Counted from the stretch's first letter, positions 18,301 to 25,986 are shown. The stretch: 35,816 bases of DNA from Candidatus Competibacteraceae bacterium (GCA_020444905.1 JAGRHQ010000013.1:1-35816), one strand, 5' to 3'. The notes: a model not told the origin generated them from the letters alone. Numbers and translations are program-made.

Positions 18301-18472
18301 CGGGCAAGGTCGAGTTCGGCAAGGGCGAACGGCCAAACGCGGCGGCGTAGAACCAGGCAATTGTCGAAGCTGCCGGCGCACTGAACGCCGCTTGAGCTGG
18401 CCTTGGCGCAACAAACGCCAGCAACCCTAGCAGCGTCAACAGAATGAATAAGAAACGAATTGAGCGCGTCAT
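15329..18472 (-). CDS. Secreted multidomain protein: DUF4214 + Ig-like region + lipase-like hydrolase + FGE-like domain
   Basis: A 1047-residue exported protein. ATG 18472 (MTRSIRFLFILLTLLGLLAF) has GGAGG ten bases upstream; ATG 18481 sits against that site and is less likely. A signal peptide ends near APRPAQA. Residues about 30-185 hold two DUF4214-type blocks (AFGRSPL, LGRSPDLGGLDYW). About 230-330 looks like a cadherin/Ig-type fold (LTVNSDTGALRYQPPDG). About 470-760 is an alpha/beta-hydrolase with oxyanion motif LFIHGFN, nucleophile elbow VAHSFGG near 555 and a likely catalytic His in SSHEILPYL. Residues about 808-1047 are an FGE/SUMF1-type domain (LPTEAEWEYAARAG, DMLGNVWEW, RGGSW) lacking the paired catalytic Cys, so sulfatase activation is unlikely. 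Probable role is an extracellular or surface lipase/esterase; the combination is not one I recognise. Confidence 0.88.
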   Translation of the reverse strand: MTRSIRFLFILLTLLGLLAFVAPRPAQAAFSAPAASTIAWFYAAAFGRSPLPNSTLPDYGDITGLTFWTDVYLESGVGFEPFQGNVNAIADFFVASDEFQAKYPASLTNEQFVTALYENMLGRSPDLGGLDYWVSRLDVGDSRGTVLANFANTLENQDSNPIRKAALQAFIAFIAADANGAITPTKAVAWLAANPGLDGAVVDGGVSLAEIRTVQLDGADGENRYNLFVGQALTTGPAQVVFSEGSQMTLRFTLRSGPTGLTVNSDTGALRYQPPDGVLAGSKPFQMRVTSGAATFDVTGSLELVAAQQVETATSNGVSLITLGDLVEIDGDALPVGADAVLRTGTTADGDPMITLTLSAPLAEGRTVRLNTSALTALSTAASVAEAEPYAMLASADRDCSGDAPRLWQSTKGFFIKGFFYNGARVPSRLLAEETLKIPVGEESITLIYQAASVLCAAYALGSAELAHDAQPVLFIHGFNLGDSLGGGSGSDDTTWNQMFTALQTRMGGGVSQPKILPFEFRWRTNARFEDVAVDLFHAVALIKTETGKHVHLVAHSFGGLLARTYLQGLADFGSDYSNQRLPVASLTTVGAPHSGVFASNSSDYPEGVDGVGGDLIRYCKQVSCVQAGRANDLVEDLPQWSLSAGSILRDLKNTDHLFLAPNLPVQVLIGLRTSVKAYWENFTRHKRITLTDGDGLISFESQRFLPSDRKQQALRRDQSLGGLGAKVSEYVIALDTTEANLEGDEVDESVFPGFSHTPKFLDDETFNGVRALKAEVSVEDSSHEILPYLADWITAHSSSSDFFIEPDMVVLSGETFLMGSPTSEVGRWDNEQQHTVTVARFAIGKYEVTFDEYDRFAEATGRTKPDDEGWGRGRRPVINVDWFDATAYARWLSQQTGLAYRLPTEAEWEYAARAGTTTARYWGENPDLACSYANVADWTFQQTYPDWTIHECNDGYTYTAPVGLFTANRWDLYDMLGNVWEWTCSLWQNPYAGQEQICNVNYATGVQVIRGGSWFYSPAWVRSAYRNWNWPSLRNSFLGFRLARSL

Positions 18473-18540
18473 GATGTGCATTCCTCCATATCTAGGATGG
18501 ACAAAATATAGGGGAAGGGTTGACGGCTAAAACATCCAAT

Positions 18541-18574
18541 TTTCCCCCGCCCCCCTGTTTTTTCAAAGGGGGGA
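18541..18574 (-). repeat. Palindromic intergenic repeat, copy 2 (inverted relative to copy 1)
   Basis: CCCCCC and GGGGGG arms surround TGTTTTTTCAAA, followed by the CCCCC tail seen in copy 1 when read on the minus strand (core CTTTGAAAAA then GGGGGGCGGGGGA). It lies in the 133-base gap between the start of the fusion gene and the stop of the OadA-like gene. No gene is visible in that gap. Confidence 0.65.
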
Positions 18575-18605
18575 GAAATCTTCTATCTTTATTCAAGAGG
18601 GGAGT

Positions 18606-20267
18606 TTATTGCTCTGGCGGTTCAATTGTGATGCGGAATGTGCGGATGGTATCGCCTTCTACTACCGTGCATTGCGTGGTGACCGGCGCGGTGAAAGGCG
18701 GAGCGATATGGATTAAAGGAGATTCTGACGCCGGTTCCGGTTCCGGTTCCGGTTCCGGTTCCGGTTCCGGTTCCGGTTCCGGTTCCGGAGCCAGGTCAGG
18801 CGCAATGACCGGGAGCGTTGTGACTTCCGTGACCTCCGGTTTTTTCCCTGCAACCGGGGGTGTTCCGGTTTCCCCGGTCAACCCGCGCACACCAGCATTC
18901 GCTTCCATGCGCATACCGGGCGTAATCGTCGCAGCCACCAGAAAGAGATGTTCCTCAGTGACCGGCAATTCACGTTCGCGCAATGCTTCTTCCGCGATAG
19001 CCAGGCTGTCAGGCGCCTGTTCCAGTGGACTGCCAACGCAAGGCTCCAACTGCAATTGTTCAGTGGCGATTTTGACTACAGCGGGATCGGGTTGGTGCGG
19101 CGCGTGGCCGAAATAACCCAGGATAGAGCGCCCATAACCCGGATCGATCCGCGCCCAGCGCCCGTGCAATACATTACTCAGGGCCTGCGCCCAATAATGT
19201 TGGGCGCCGGGCATCGCGCTGGTCCAAGCGCCGCCGGTTTGCGCCACAATCGGAAATTCGGCCAGTACGTCAGCATAACGATCCAGAAGACCGGCGCTGG
19301 CCACACCCTCAAGCATGGCGGCGACTGCATCCCCCGGCAGAGGGAATTGAACCACCCGAGCGTCAGGCGCGGCGGCGACCGGATTCAAGGCATAGTCCCG
19401 AAGTCCGTCGATCAAGCCCTGTTCCAGGTCGTCGACCTTGCCAGGATCGATCTCCAACAAATAGCCGGTGTCCTTGAGCGCCTGCGTCATCGAACGCACA
19501 TCCGGTTGCGCAGCGCCGGAAGCGAGTGGCCGCACGGACAGGTCAATGCCATCCACGCCGCCGGCAATGCCCGCCATGTAACAAGCGACCGCCAGCGACG
19601 CCGTGTCGCAGGTGTGCATGGACAACGGAATCTCGGGGGGCAGGATTTTCTTCAAGCCCTTCGCTGTTTCATAGCAGGTGTGTGGAGTCGTTGTGCCGGT
19701 CGCGTCATGCATGCAAACAGAGTCAAAATGCAGGCCGGATTCCAGCAGCTTCTGCGCCAGACGCACATAGAATTCCGGGGTGTGCGCCTCATTGGAAGGG
19801 TAGGGTGTTCCCATCATCGCCAAGCACACTTGATGATGCAGTCCGGCATCGACGATCAGCTTGCCAGTCTTGACCAGATTGTCGACGTTATTCATGAAAT
19901 CGACATTGCGGACCATCGCAACGCCATGCTTTTTCAGCAACCGGGCCTGTATTTCCAACAGAGTAAGTCGCTGCGGAATCAGGGTCAGGCCACAGATTGA
20001 GCGGGTCAGAATTTGTATGCCAATATCTGGACCTGTCGCTTTGCGCACCTGCTGCATGTTGACGAACGGGTCCTCGCCTGCCTGGACATAGGGCGCCTGG
20101 TAATGACCGCCGTCAAACTCGATATGACGCACTCCCATTGCAACAGCGGCTTGCAAGGAGGAGAGCAGGTTTTTAACAGGAACCTGACCGCCGAACAGGC
20201 TTCGCAAGCCGTCGCTGAAAGCGGTCAATGTGACGTGAATATTTTTCGGAGTAGGGGCAAAGATCAT
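18606..20267 (-). CDS. OadA/pyruvate carboxylase subunit B-like protein without a biotin domain, atypical active site
   Basis: A 553-residue protein. Residues about 10-270 match the HMGL-like carboxyltransferase barrel and about 275-430 the PYC_OADA C-terminal domain (FPLPGDAVAAML, VLAEFPIVAQTGG, ALSNVLHGRW, GYFGHAPHQPDP). In oxaloacetate decarboxylase and pyruvate carboxylase this part moves CO2 between biotin and a keto acid. Here the first metal Asp is kept (FSDGLRSL for RDAHQSL) but the carbamylated Lys of KDMAG is His (MHDATG), the HTHDT pair is HTCDT and the catalytic Thr of SGGTSQP is Ala (ASGAAQP). The end is a (Pro-Glu)n linker and about 40 residues without a biotinylation MKM motif. 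GGGAG precedes ATG 20267; the OadG-like gene lies 16 bases upstream. The biochemical role is uncertain and may not involve biotin. Confidence 0.75.
   Translation of the reverse strand: MIFAPTPKNIHVTLTAFSDGLRSLFGGQVPVKNLLSSLQAAVAMGVRHIEFDGGHYQAPYVQAGEDPFVNMQQVRKATGPDIGIQILTRSICGLTLIPQRLTLLEIQARLLKKHGVAMVRNVDFMNNVDNLVKTGKLIVDAGLHHQVCLAMMGTPYPSNEAHTPEFYVRLAQKLLESGLHFDSVCMHDATGTTTPHTCYETAKGLKKILPPEIPLSMHTCDTASLAVACYMAGIAGGVDGIDLSVRPLASGAAQPDVRSMTQALKDTGYLLEIDPGKVDDLEQGLIDGLRDYALNPVAAAPDARVVQFPLPGDAVAAMLEGVASAGLLDRYADVLAEFPIVAQTGGAWTSAMPGAQHYWAQALSNVLHGRWARIDPGYGRSILGYFGHAPHQPDPAVVKIATEQLQLEPCVGSPLEQAPDSLAIAEEALRERELPVTEEHLFLVAATITPGMRMEANAGVRGLTGETGTPPVAGKKPEVTEVTTLPVIAPDLAPEPEPEPEPEPEPEPEPEPASESPLIHIAPPFTAPVTTQCTVVEGDTIRTFRITIEPPEQ
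18731..18788 (-). repeat. Hexanucleotide tandem repeat encoding (Pro-Glu)n
   Basis: The unit CCGGTT is repeated nine times perfectly and ends with CCGG (58 bases). It is in frame inside the OadA-like gene and encodes an alternating Pro-Glu linker. Slippage by whole units would change linker length without breaking the frame. Confidence 0.95.
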
Positions 20268-20283
20268 GGTGACTCCCTCTGAT

Positions 20284-20538
20284 TTAGAGTTTTTCTTCGA
20301 TTTGGGTAACCCGCGCGCCGGGAGTAATAGCGTTGACAGCGGAAGCGATGGCGACCGCGACCGCCGCGTCGATGGTCGGTGGTTGCGCTGGCGCAGCGGC
20401 AGCTCTGCCCGCCAGGGGTGGCTCTTCCGGCACAGGCGGTTTCACTAACTCGCGCCAAGCGCTGGTTCGCCTGACGAACGGAACAATAACTGCTGCCAGG
20501 ATGCCGAAACAGATCAACAGAACAAGCAAATTTTCCAT
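20284..20538 (-). CDS. Small OadG-like membrane protein (decarboxylase gamma/delta subunit type)
   Basis: An 84-residue protein starting at ATG 20538, with AGGA about eight bases upstream; an in-frame start at 20574 is less supported. One membrane segment (LLVLLICFGILAAVIVPFV, residues 4-22) is followed by a Pro/Ala-rich linker and a short C-terminal segment (TIDAAVAVAIASAVNAITPG) that resembles the AAVAAA helix of OadG and methylmalonyl-CoA decarboxylase delta subunits. Such subunits anchor the carboxyltransferase subunit to the membrane complex. It is 16 bases upstream of the OadA-like gene, which fits that role. The assignment rests on context and pattern because these subunits are poorly conserved; no beta (sodium pump) subunit is present in the window. 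Confidence 0.6.
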   Translation of the reverse strand: MENLLVLLICFGILAAVIVPFVRRTSAWRELVKPPVPEEPPLAGRAAAAPAQPPTIDAAVAVAIASAVNAITPGARVTQIEEKL

Positions 20539-20660
20539 ACAGGATTCCTTGTGACGCCGGGATATCGCATTCAAAAGCGCATCTCGAAGGAAATTGTAGG
20601 AAAATTATAACTGAGTATCCAGGTCATTTAACATCAATAACTTATCAACATAGCACCCTC

Positions 20661-22196
20661 ATGCCCGCCATCCTGCTTGCAACCCTGAATGCCCGTTACT
20701 TTCACTCTTCGCTGGGTTTGCGTTATCTGTACGCTAACCTCGGGGAGTTGCAGGAAGCGGCGGCCATCCGCGAGTTCATCATCAGCCAGCGACCGCTGGA
20801 CATCGTCGAGACGTTGCTGACCGAACAGCCGCGCATCATCGGTTTGGGCGTGTATGTCTGGAATGTGATGGAGATCACGCAGGTTGTCGGGTTACTCAAA
20901 CAGGTGCGGCCCGAGGTGTGGATTGTGCTAGGCGGCCCGGAGGTCAGTCATGCGTGGGAACAACAGCCTGTGGCGGCGCTGGCCGATTATGTGATGGCCG
21001 GTCAGGCTGATCTGGCCTTTGCCCAACTGTGCCGGCGGTTGCTGGCCCACGATCCGCCGGCTGAAAAGGTCACGGTCGTTGAACCGCCGCCCCTGGAAGC
21101 GCTGGCGTCGCCTTACCCGTTTTATCGGGATGAGGACATTGCACATCGGTTGATTTACGTGGAAGCCTCGCGGGGTTGTCCTTTCAAGTGTGAGTTCTGT
21201 CTGTCGGCGTTGGATCGCAAGGTCTGGCCGTTTCCGCTCGAACCCTTCCTGGCGGAACTGGGGCAGCTTTATCAGCGCGGGGTGCGTCATTTTAAATTCG
21301 TTGATCGCACCTTTAATCTGGATGCCAAAACGGGAGCGCGCATTCTGGATTTTTTTCTGGAGCGACTGGATAAGGGATTGTTTCTGCATTTTGAACTGAT
21401 CCCCGACCATCTGCCGGATGCGCTAAAGAGCCGGATCGTGCGCTTTCCAGTAGGTTCGTTGCAGTTCGAGATCGGTATTCAGACTTTTAATCCCGCCGTT
21501 CAAGCGTGCATTAGCCGCAAGCAGAATGATCGGAAGACCGAAGAAAATTTGACCTGGTTGCGTCAACAAACCGGTGTCTATCTGCATACCGATTTGATCG
21601 CGGGTCTGCCCGGCGAAGACTTGGCCAGCTTTGCCGCCAGCTTCGACCGGTTGGCGGCGCTGGACCCGCATGAAATTCAGGTCGGCATTCTCAAGCGCTT
21701 GCGCGGCGCGCCGATTGACCGGCATACCTTGGCCTTTGATTGCCGCTACAACCCGTATCCGCCCTATAACCTGTTGTCTTCAAACGTGCTGGATTTTGCG
21801 ACCCTGCGGCGTCTGGAACGGTTTGCGCGTTATTGGGATTTAATCGGCAATTCCGGGCGTTTCGCGCAAACCCGACCGCTGTTGTTAGCTGATGCGCCGT
21901 TTCAACGCTTCATGGCGTTAAGCGACTGGTTGTTCGCCACGACCGGCCAAACGCATGAGTTGGCCTTGGGGCGATTGTTCGATTTGCTATACCAGGGACT
22001 GACGGAGGCGCTAGAGATTGATGCAGCGAGGGCGCGTCAGGCGTTGGCTGCGGATTACCAGGTCAGTGGTGCGAAAGGCTGTCCGGCGTTTCTGCGGGCG
22101 GACTCGTCCGCCCCAGTTAAACCCGTTACATCGCCCCGAACTGCTGGCGGCGGCGCTGCGCCTGATCGCCAAGCCCGGCGGTTGCCGCCCTCTTGA
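20661..22196 (+). CDS. B12-binding-domain radical SAM protein (DUF4080 type)
   Basis: A 511-residue protein. The first 140 or so residues form a B12-binding-like Rossmann domain (ILLATLNARYFHSSLGLRYL, IIGLGVYVWNV, VLGGPEVSH). The radical SAM cluster motif CPFKCEFC (Cx3Cx2C, three Cys for the 4Fe-4S cluster) is near residues 174-181, with the rest of the barrel to about 400 (FKFVDRTFNLD, EIGIQTFN, DLIAGLPGED). The C-terminal part (LFDLLYQGL to PDRQARRL) fits DUF4080 proteins. The B12-binding domain lacks an obvious DxHxxG loop, so cobalamin may not be bound. Reaction unknown. It is divergent from the OadG-like gene across 122 bases and no Shine-Dalgarno is visible before ATG 20661. Confidence 0.88.
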   Translation: MPAILLATLNARYFHSSLGLRYLYANLGELQEAAAIREFIISQRPLDIVETLLTEQPRIIGLGVYVWNVMEITQVVGLLKQVRPEVWIVLGGPEVSHAWEQQPVAALADYVMAGQADLAFAQLCRRLLAHDPPAEKVTVVEPPPLEALASPYPFYRDEDIAHRLIYVEASRGCPFKCEFCLSALDRKVWPFPLEPFLAELGQLYQRGVRHFKFVDRTFNLDAKTGARILDFFLERLDKGLFLHFELIPDHLPDALKSRIVRFPVGSLQFEIGIQTFNPAVQACISRKQNDRKTEENLTWLRQQTGVYLHTDLIAGLPGEDLASFAASFDRLAALDPHEIQVGILKRLRGAPIDRHTLAFDCRYNPYPPYNLLSSNVLDFATLRRLERFARYWDLIGNSGRFAQTRPLLLADAPFQRFMALSDWLFATTGQTHELALGRLFDLLYQGLTEALEIDAARARQALAADYQVSGAKGCPAFLRADSSAPVKPVTSPRTAGGGAAPDRQARRLPPS

Positions 22197-22214
22197 ATCA
22201 CTCGAATGGATTGG

Positions 22215-23117
22215 TTATTTCGGTGGTTCGACGCCCATTTCCCGCAGTCGCGCCATGAGTTGTGCGACTTGCTGTTCCGCCTGGTTGGCGCGTTGACGCT
22301 CCTGCTCGGCGCGTTGACGCTCCTGCTCGGCGCGTTGACGCTCCTGCTCGGCTTGGCTCTCAGCATTCAGGGCGCGCTGGCGTTCCTGCTCAGTGTGCTG
22401 CTCGGCGGTCAGGATGCGTTGACGCTCCTGCTCGGCGTGCTCGGTCCGGGTCGGAATCAGCCGTCCAGTTGTGTCAGTCCAACGCAACCATAACGCTTCC
22501 ATTTCCTCATATTCTCCCTGCCATAAGCGCAGACCCAAACCAGCTCCCTGCAACACCCCCCCTGCCTGTTCCAAATAGCCCTGACCCGTCAGTTGATAGA
22601 TACGCAACACCCGGTTGGACAGTTGCCGCCAGGGATCGAAAATCACGTAATACTCCACCCGGGCGGTGGCGTACTTGCGCAATTTTTCGCTGTCTTCGCC
22701 ACCCTCGCGGTTCGAAACCACTTCGATAGCCACGACCGGTGGTTTGCCGCCCTGCTTCCAGATGAAGTAGGAGCGATTGGCTTTCAGGCTGAGGTCGGCG
22801 CCGGGACCGGGCACATCCAGGGCCAGCATCATGTCGGGAACCAGAGGCGGTTCGCGCAGCGCGTAAAACAGGCCGACATTGGCCAGCGCCAGAAAACGGC
22901 GATGTCCCGGCGTACACTGGGCAGGTCCCGGCCAAGCGCCGTAGAGGGGTTCAGTCAGCAGACGTTGCTGTTTTTCCGACAGGATATTGTCCACGGGCGT
23001 GTCGTCCTCGGTGACCAGATTTTCCATTTCGCGCTCGATATCCGCACCGATTTCCGCCAGTTCCTGTTCCCAGTTCGGCGCCTGCCCGGTTTCGCGGGGA
23101 TTGATGGTTGCGTTCAT
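22215..23117 (-). CDS. Uma2-family (DUF820) nuclease-fold protein with C-terminal coiled coil
   Basis: A 300-residue protein. Residues about 60-200 match the Uma2/DUF820 restriction-endonuclease-like fold: PDMMLALD supplies the Asp, VVAIEVVSNREGG the Glu and SEKLRKYATARVEYYVIFDP the Lys and following strand. The last roughly 90 residues are a long Glu/Gln/Arg coiled coil built from 7-residue EQERQRA units, partly encoded by perfect 21-base repeats. The family is multi-copy in cyanobacteria and some gammaproteobacteria, and its function is not settled. It lies 40 bases downstream of the MmeI-type gene and is probably co-transcribed with it. Confidence 0.85.
   Translation of the reverse strand: MNATINPRETGQAPNWEQELAEIGADIEREMENLVTEDDTPVDNILSEKQQRLLTEPLYGAWPGPAQCTPGHRRFLALANVGLFYALREPPLVPDMMLALDVPGPGADLSLKANRSYFIWKQGGKPPVVAIEVVSNREGGEDSEKLRKYATARVEYYVIFDPWRQLSNRVLRIYQLTGQGYLEQAGGVLQGAGLGLRLWQGEYEEMEALWLRWTDTTGRLIPTRTEHAEQERQRILTAEQHTEQERQRALNAESQAEQERQRAEQERQRAEQERQRANQAEQQVAQLMARLREMGVEPPK
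22290..22352 (-). repeat. Three perfect 21-bp tandem repeats encoding coiled-coil heptads
   Basis: A 21-base unit beginning GCGTTGACGCTCCTGC is repeated at 22290, 22311 and 22332 without change, with diverged copies up to about 22440. Each unit encodes one heptad (EQERQRA) of the Uma2 protein coiled coil. Confidence 0.92.
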
Positions 23118-23157
23118 GGTCGGGAAGCCCCTCTATGACAGAGTAACTTGTTCAAAC

Positions 23158-25986
23158 TTACACCCGTGCCCGATTCAATTCCAGCAACCGGCGCAGGATT
23201 TCCGCGTCACTCAGGTCGGCAGGCCAGCCGTAGGCCATCGCCACGGCTTCATCCAGCGCCCGGTGGACGTGATCGAGCCAGGCCGGACGCTGGTTGTAGA
23301 GGTTCGTCAAGGTGCGCTTTTTGAGTTCAGCGGCGTGTTCGGGTTTGGGGATGATGCGGTCGGGATAGCCGGGGACGACTTCGGGAATCCGGTCAACCCA
23401 TTGCGGAGGATTCAGCCAGTTCTCGCGCAGTTCATTCAGTTTGCGGGCGGCTTCAGCAATGGCCTGGGCGCGAGGATCGCTGGCGTAGTCTGTCGCTGAA
23501 ATGTTCGGAGTCAGGCCCTCGGGGAATGGGAAGGTCTCGAAACAGCGTGTCGAGTTATAAACCGGGTCGTTACCAACTCCCAATCTGCCACCCAGTGCTG
23601 TTGCCCATACGACATGAAAACGCGATGACAAAATGCCAAAAATTTCATCGTCATCACAGGCAATCACAACCAGTTTATGTTCCGGTGCGACACTGACCGG
23701 CAACCAGATGAAAATCCGGTGCTTGGCCGTTTCTGATGTAGCGATATAGCGCGTTAATCCGGCCAGCTTTCGACGCAACTCTGGGCGTGGGCGACCATGC
23801 CGCCACCAGTAAGCCACTCGCGATTTCTCACGATTGCTCATCCGCACCGGCTTGATCTTATCCACCACATGCGTAAATGGCGCTTCGTAAAAGGCTGCTT
23901 CACGCTCGCCCAGATCGGTTCCAAAGTCGATCACCCACCGGCCTTTCCAACCCTGGGTCACATCGACGCCGTTCCAGATCGGGCGCAGAACGTCGCTGTT
24001 GGGGCGGCCATGCGGATTGGGTTGCTGGAGCCAGTGGCGCGCGGTGTGACTGTCCACGGCAAACGCCCCGGCCAGACACAGGCCAAAGAACGAATAACCG
24101 GCGTTTTCGGGCAACGGACGGGCTTGCGTCAAATCCAGCGCGCCGTCGATCTCGCTTGCTCCGGTCAGGTCGGCATGAATCATGGTGACCGGTTGACCAT
24201 TCAAAATCCCCCCGGCTTCGCCACCCCTTCCAAAACACACCAGCGACACCCGAACGGCAGCCCCTTCGTTGATCCATTCCAGATCAGACCAGGCGTGGAA
24301 AATGACGCCACTCGCTCGAATACGCTCCAGAACCGGCCGGTTGCGTTTCTGACGAATCGAATTCGTCGCCACCAGTCCCGCTCGCTGCGATGGTCCCGTT
24401 TCAATCTGCGCTCGCGCCTTCTCGAACCAGTAGCACACCAAATCAGCGCCGCCCGGCACTCGTCCCGCATAAACCTGGCGCAGCCGGGTCATGTAGTCTT
24501 CGCCCAGGATCGCTAACTGGCGCTTATCGCCCAGAAACGGCGGATTGCCGACAATGGCATTGGCTTCAGGCCAGGTTGCCTCGTGGTCGCCCTCCAGCAA
24601 TGCATCCCGGCACTCAATATGCTGCAACGGTTTCAGAATCGGCTGATCATTCAGGCTGTAGCCATGCCCCAGCATCCATTGAATCTCGCCGATCCACACC
24701 GTCAATCGCGCCAGTTCCGCTGCATACGGATTGATTTCGATGCCCAGCACCGTTTCCGGGCCGACGCTGGGAAAGCCGCGTTGCAGGCCCAGCGTCTCCG
24801 CCTCCAGCATCACCTGATGTTCGATATCCTTGAGCGTGCGCAGCGCCAGATAAAGGAAATTGCCCGACCCACAAGCCGGATCGAGAACCCGGAAGATGCG
24901 CAACCGCTCCAGGAACCTCTGGAGCGCCTGTTCCGCTAACGTCCGTTTGGGCTTCTTCGCGCTCAGCCACCGTTCCATCTCCCCCTTGACCGTGGCCCAT
25001 TCCGCCAGCAGCGGGTCGCGGATCACCGGCTCGATCAGCCGGCGGATCGAGGCGGCGTCGGTGTAATGCGCGCCCAGTTGACTGCGCTTGTTCGGGTCCA
25101 GACCGCGCTCAAACAGCGTCCCGAAGATGGCCGGTTCAATCGCTGACCAGTCCAGCGCCGCCGCCGAATGCAGGGTGTCCAGGTCGGCCCGTTCCAGCGG
25201 CAGACAATGATCGTCGTCGAACAAGCCGCCATTGAACCAGGCGATCCGCGCCAGACCAAATCGCCCGCCCTGATGCATGGCGCGGAACAGTTCACGAGCC
25301 AGACCGGGAAACTCGTCGGGAGTGCGCCTTGCTTCCTCCAGCACCTGGCTGAACAACCGCTCGGGCAACAGGCCAATATCTTCAGCAAACAGGCAGAACA
25401 GCAGGCGGGTCATGAAATGGGCGACGGGTTGCGGATCATGCCCCCGCTGGCGCAGAGCCTGAGCCAGACCGCCCAGCAGGCGGGCGGCGTCCTGCGTGAC
25501 CCCTTCCCGCGTCCGGGTTGGCTGGAGACGCTGCGGTTCCGTGAACGCCCATTTCAGCTTCTGAAATCGGGCCGGGTCGGCCAGATCAGGCAGGCTCAGC
25601 CGATGAACGACGTTGACCGTATTGGAAAAATTGGTGTGAATTTCAATCGTCGCCATGTCGGAGACGATCAGGAGTTGCGGATTGTCCAGAGCCAGGGCGT
25701 ATTGCTGCAACTGCCGCAACGCCGCGTCCAGGTCTTTGTGCTTGCCCTTGTACTCCCAGGCGAAACAACCGCGTCGCCAGACATCGGCCCAGCCCTTGCC
25801 GCCGCCGGTTTTGGTGACCCCCTTCTCGAAGGTGAACCACTCGCCTCTGGGATCGGCGACGGACGGACGCGCTATGTCCAACAGGTCGCACAACTCATTG
25901 AAATGGGACTGCGCCCCGCTGCGTTCCGACAGGGTGCTGTCTTGCCAGCGTTGAATGAACGAGGTCAGGGCGGCGGGCGTAGTCAT
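23158..25986 (-). CDS. MmeI-type (type IIL) combined restriction endonuclease / adenine-N6 DNA methyltransferase
   Basis: A 942-residue single-chain restriction-modification protein. The N-terminal nuclease motif is D68, E78 and K80 (GWADVWRRGCFAWEYKG), the D-x9-E-x-K spacing of MmeI. A helical connector follows, then a methyltransferase with SAM motif VLDPACGSGNFLYLA near residue 372 and catalytic NPPF near 480 (gamma-class N6-adenine). The remainder, including IRQKRNRPVLERI and the segment after residue 600, corresponds to the target-recognition region. In this family one protein cuts about 20 bases from its site and modifies one strand for self protection. ATG 25986 was chosen; a TTG at 26001 lies inside the ssrA terminator. 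All motifs are intact. The gene starts 55 bases beyond ssrA. Confidence 0.9.
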   Translation of the reverse strand: MTTPAALTSFIQRWQDSTLSERSGAQSHFNELCDLLDIARPSVADPRGEWFTFEKGVTKTGGGKGWADVWRRGCFAWEYKGKHKDLDAALRQLQQYALALDNPQLLIVSDMATIEIHTNFSNTVNVVHRLSLPDLADPARFQKLKWAFTEPQRLQPTRTREGVTQDAARLLGGLAQALRQRGHDPQPVAHFMTRLLFCLFAEDIGLLPERLFSQVLEEARRTPDEFPGLARELFRAMHQGGRFGLARIAWFNGGLFDDDHCLPLERADLDTLHSAAALDWSAIEPAIFGTLFERGLDPNKRSQLGAHYTDAASIRRLIEPVIRDPLLAEWATVKGEMERWLSAKKPKRTLAEQALQRFLERLRIFRVLDPACGSGNFLYLALRTLKDIEHQVMLEAETLGLQRGFPSVGPETVLGIEINPYAAELARLTVWIGEIQWMLGHGYSLNDQPILKPLQHIECRDALLEGDHEATWPEANAIVGNPPFLGDKRQLAILGEDYMTRLRQVYAGRVPGGADLVCYWFEKARAQIETGPSQRAGLVATNSIRQKRNRPVLERIRASGVIFHAWSDLEWINEGAAVRVSLVCFGRGGEAGGILNGQPVTMIHADLTGASEIDGALDLTQARPLPENAGYSFFGLCLAGAFAVDSHTARHWLQQPNPHGRPNSDVLRPIWNGVDVTQGWKGRWVIDFGTDLGEREAAFYEAPFTHVVDKIKPVRMSNREKSRVAYWWRHGRPRPELRRKLAGLTRYIATSETAKHRIFIWLPVSVAPEHKLVVIACDDDEIFGILSSRFHVVWATALGGRLGVGNDPVYNSTRCFETFPFPEGLTPNISATDYASDPRAQAIAEAARKLNELRENWLNPPQWVDRIPEVVPGYPDRIIPKPEHAAELKKRTLTNLYNQRPAWLDHVHRALDEAVAMAYGWPADLSDAEILRRLLELNRARV

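Noticed and set aside
18948-20000. Plus-strand open frame (350 codons) opposite the OadA-like gene
   Set aside because: The minus-strand frame carries clear HMGL and PYC_OADA motifs; this one carries none.
22055-22200. Possible frameshift near the end of the radical SAM gene, since another frame also reads plausibly
   Set aside because: The assigned frame ends in RQARRL, which fits the usual end of DUF4080 proteins, so no frameshift is needed.
22290-22352. Short regular repeats that could suggest a CRISPR array
   Set aside because: The 21-base units are directly adjacent without spacers and are in frame in the Uma2 coiled coil.
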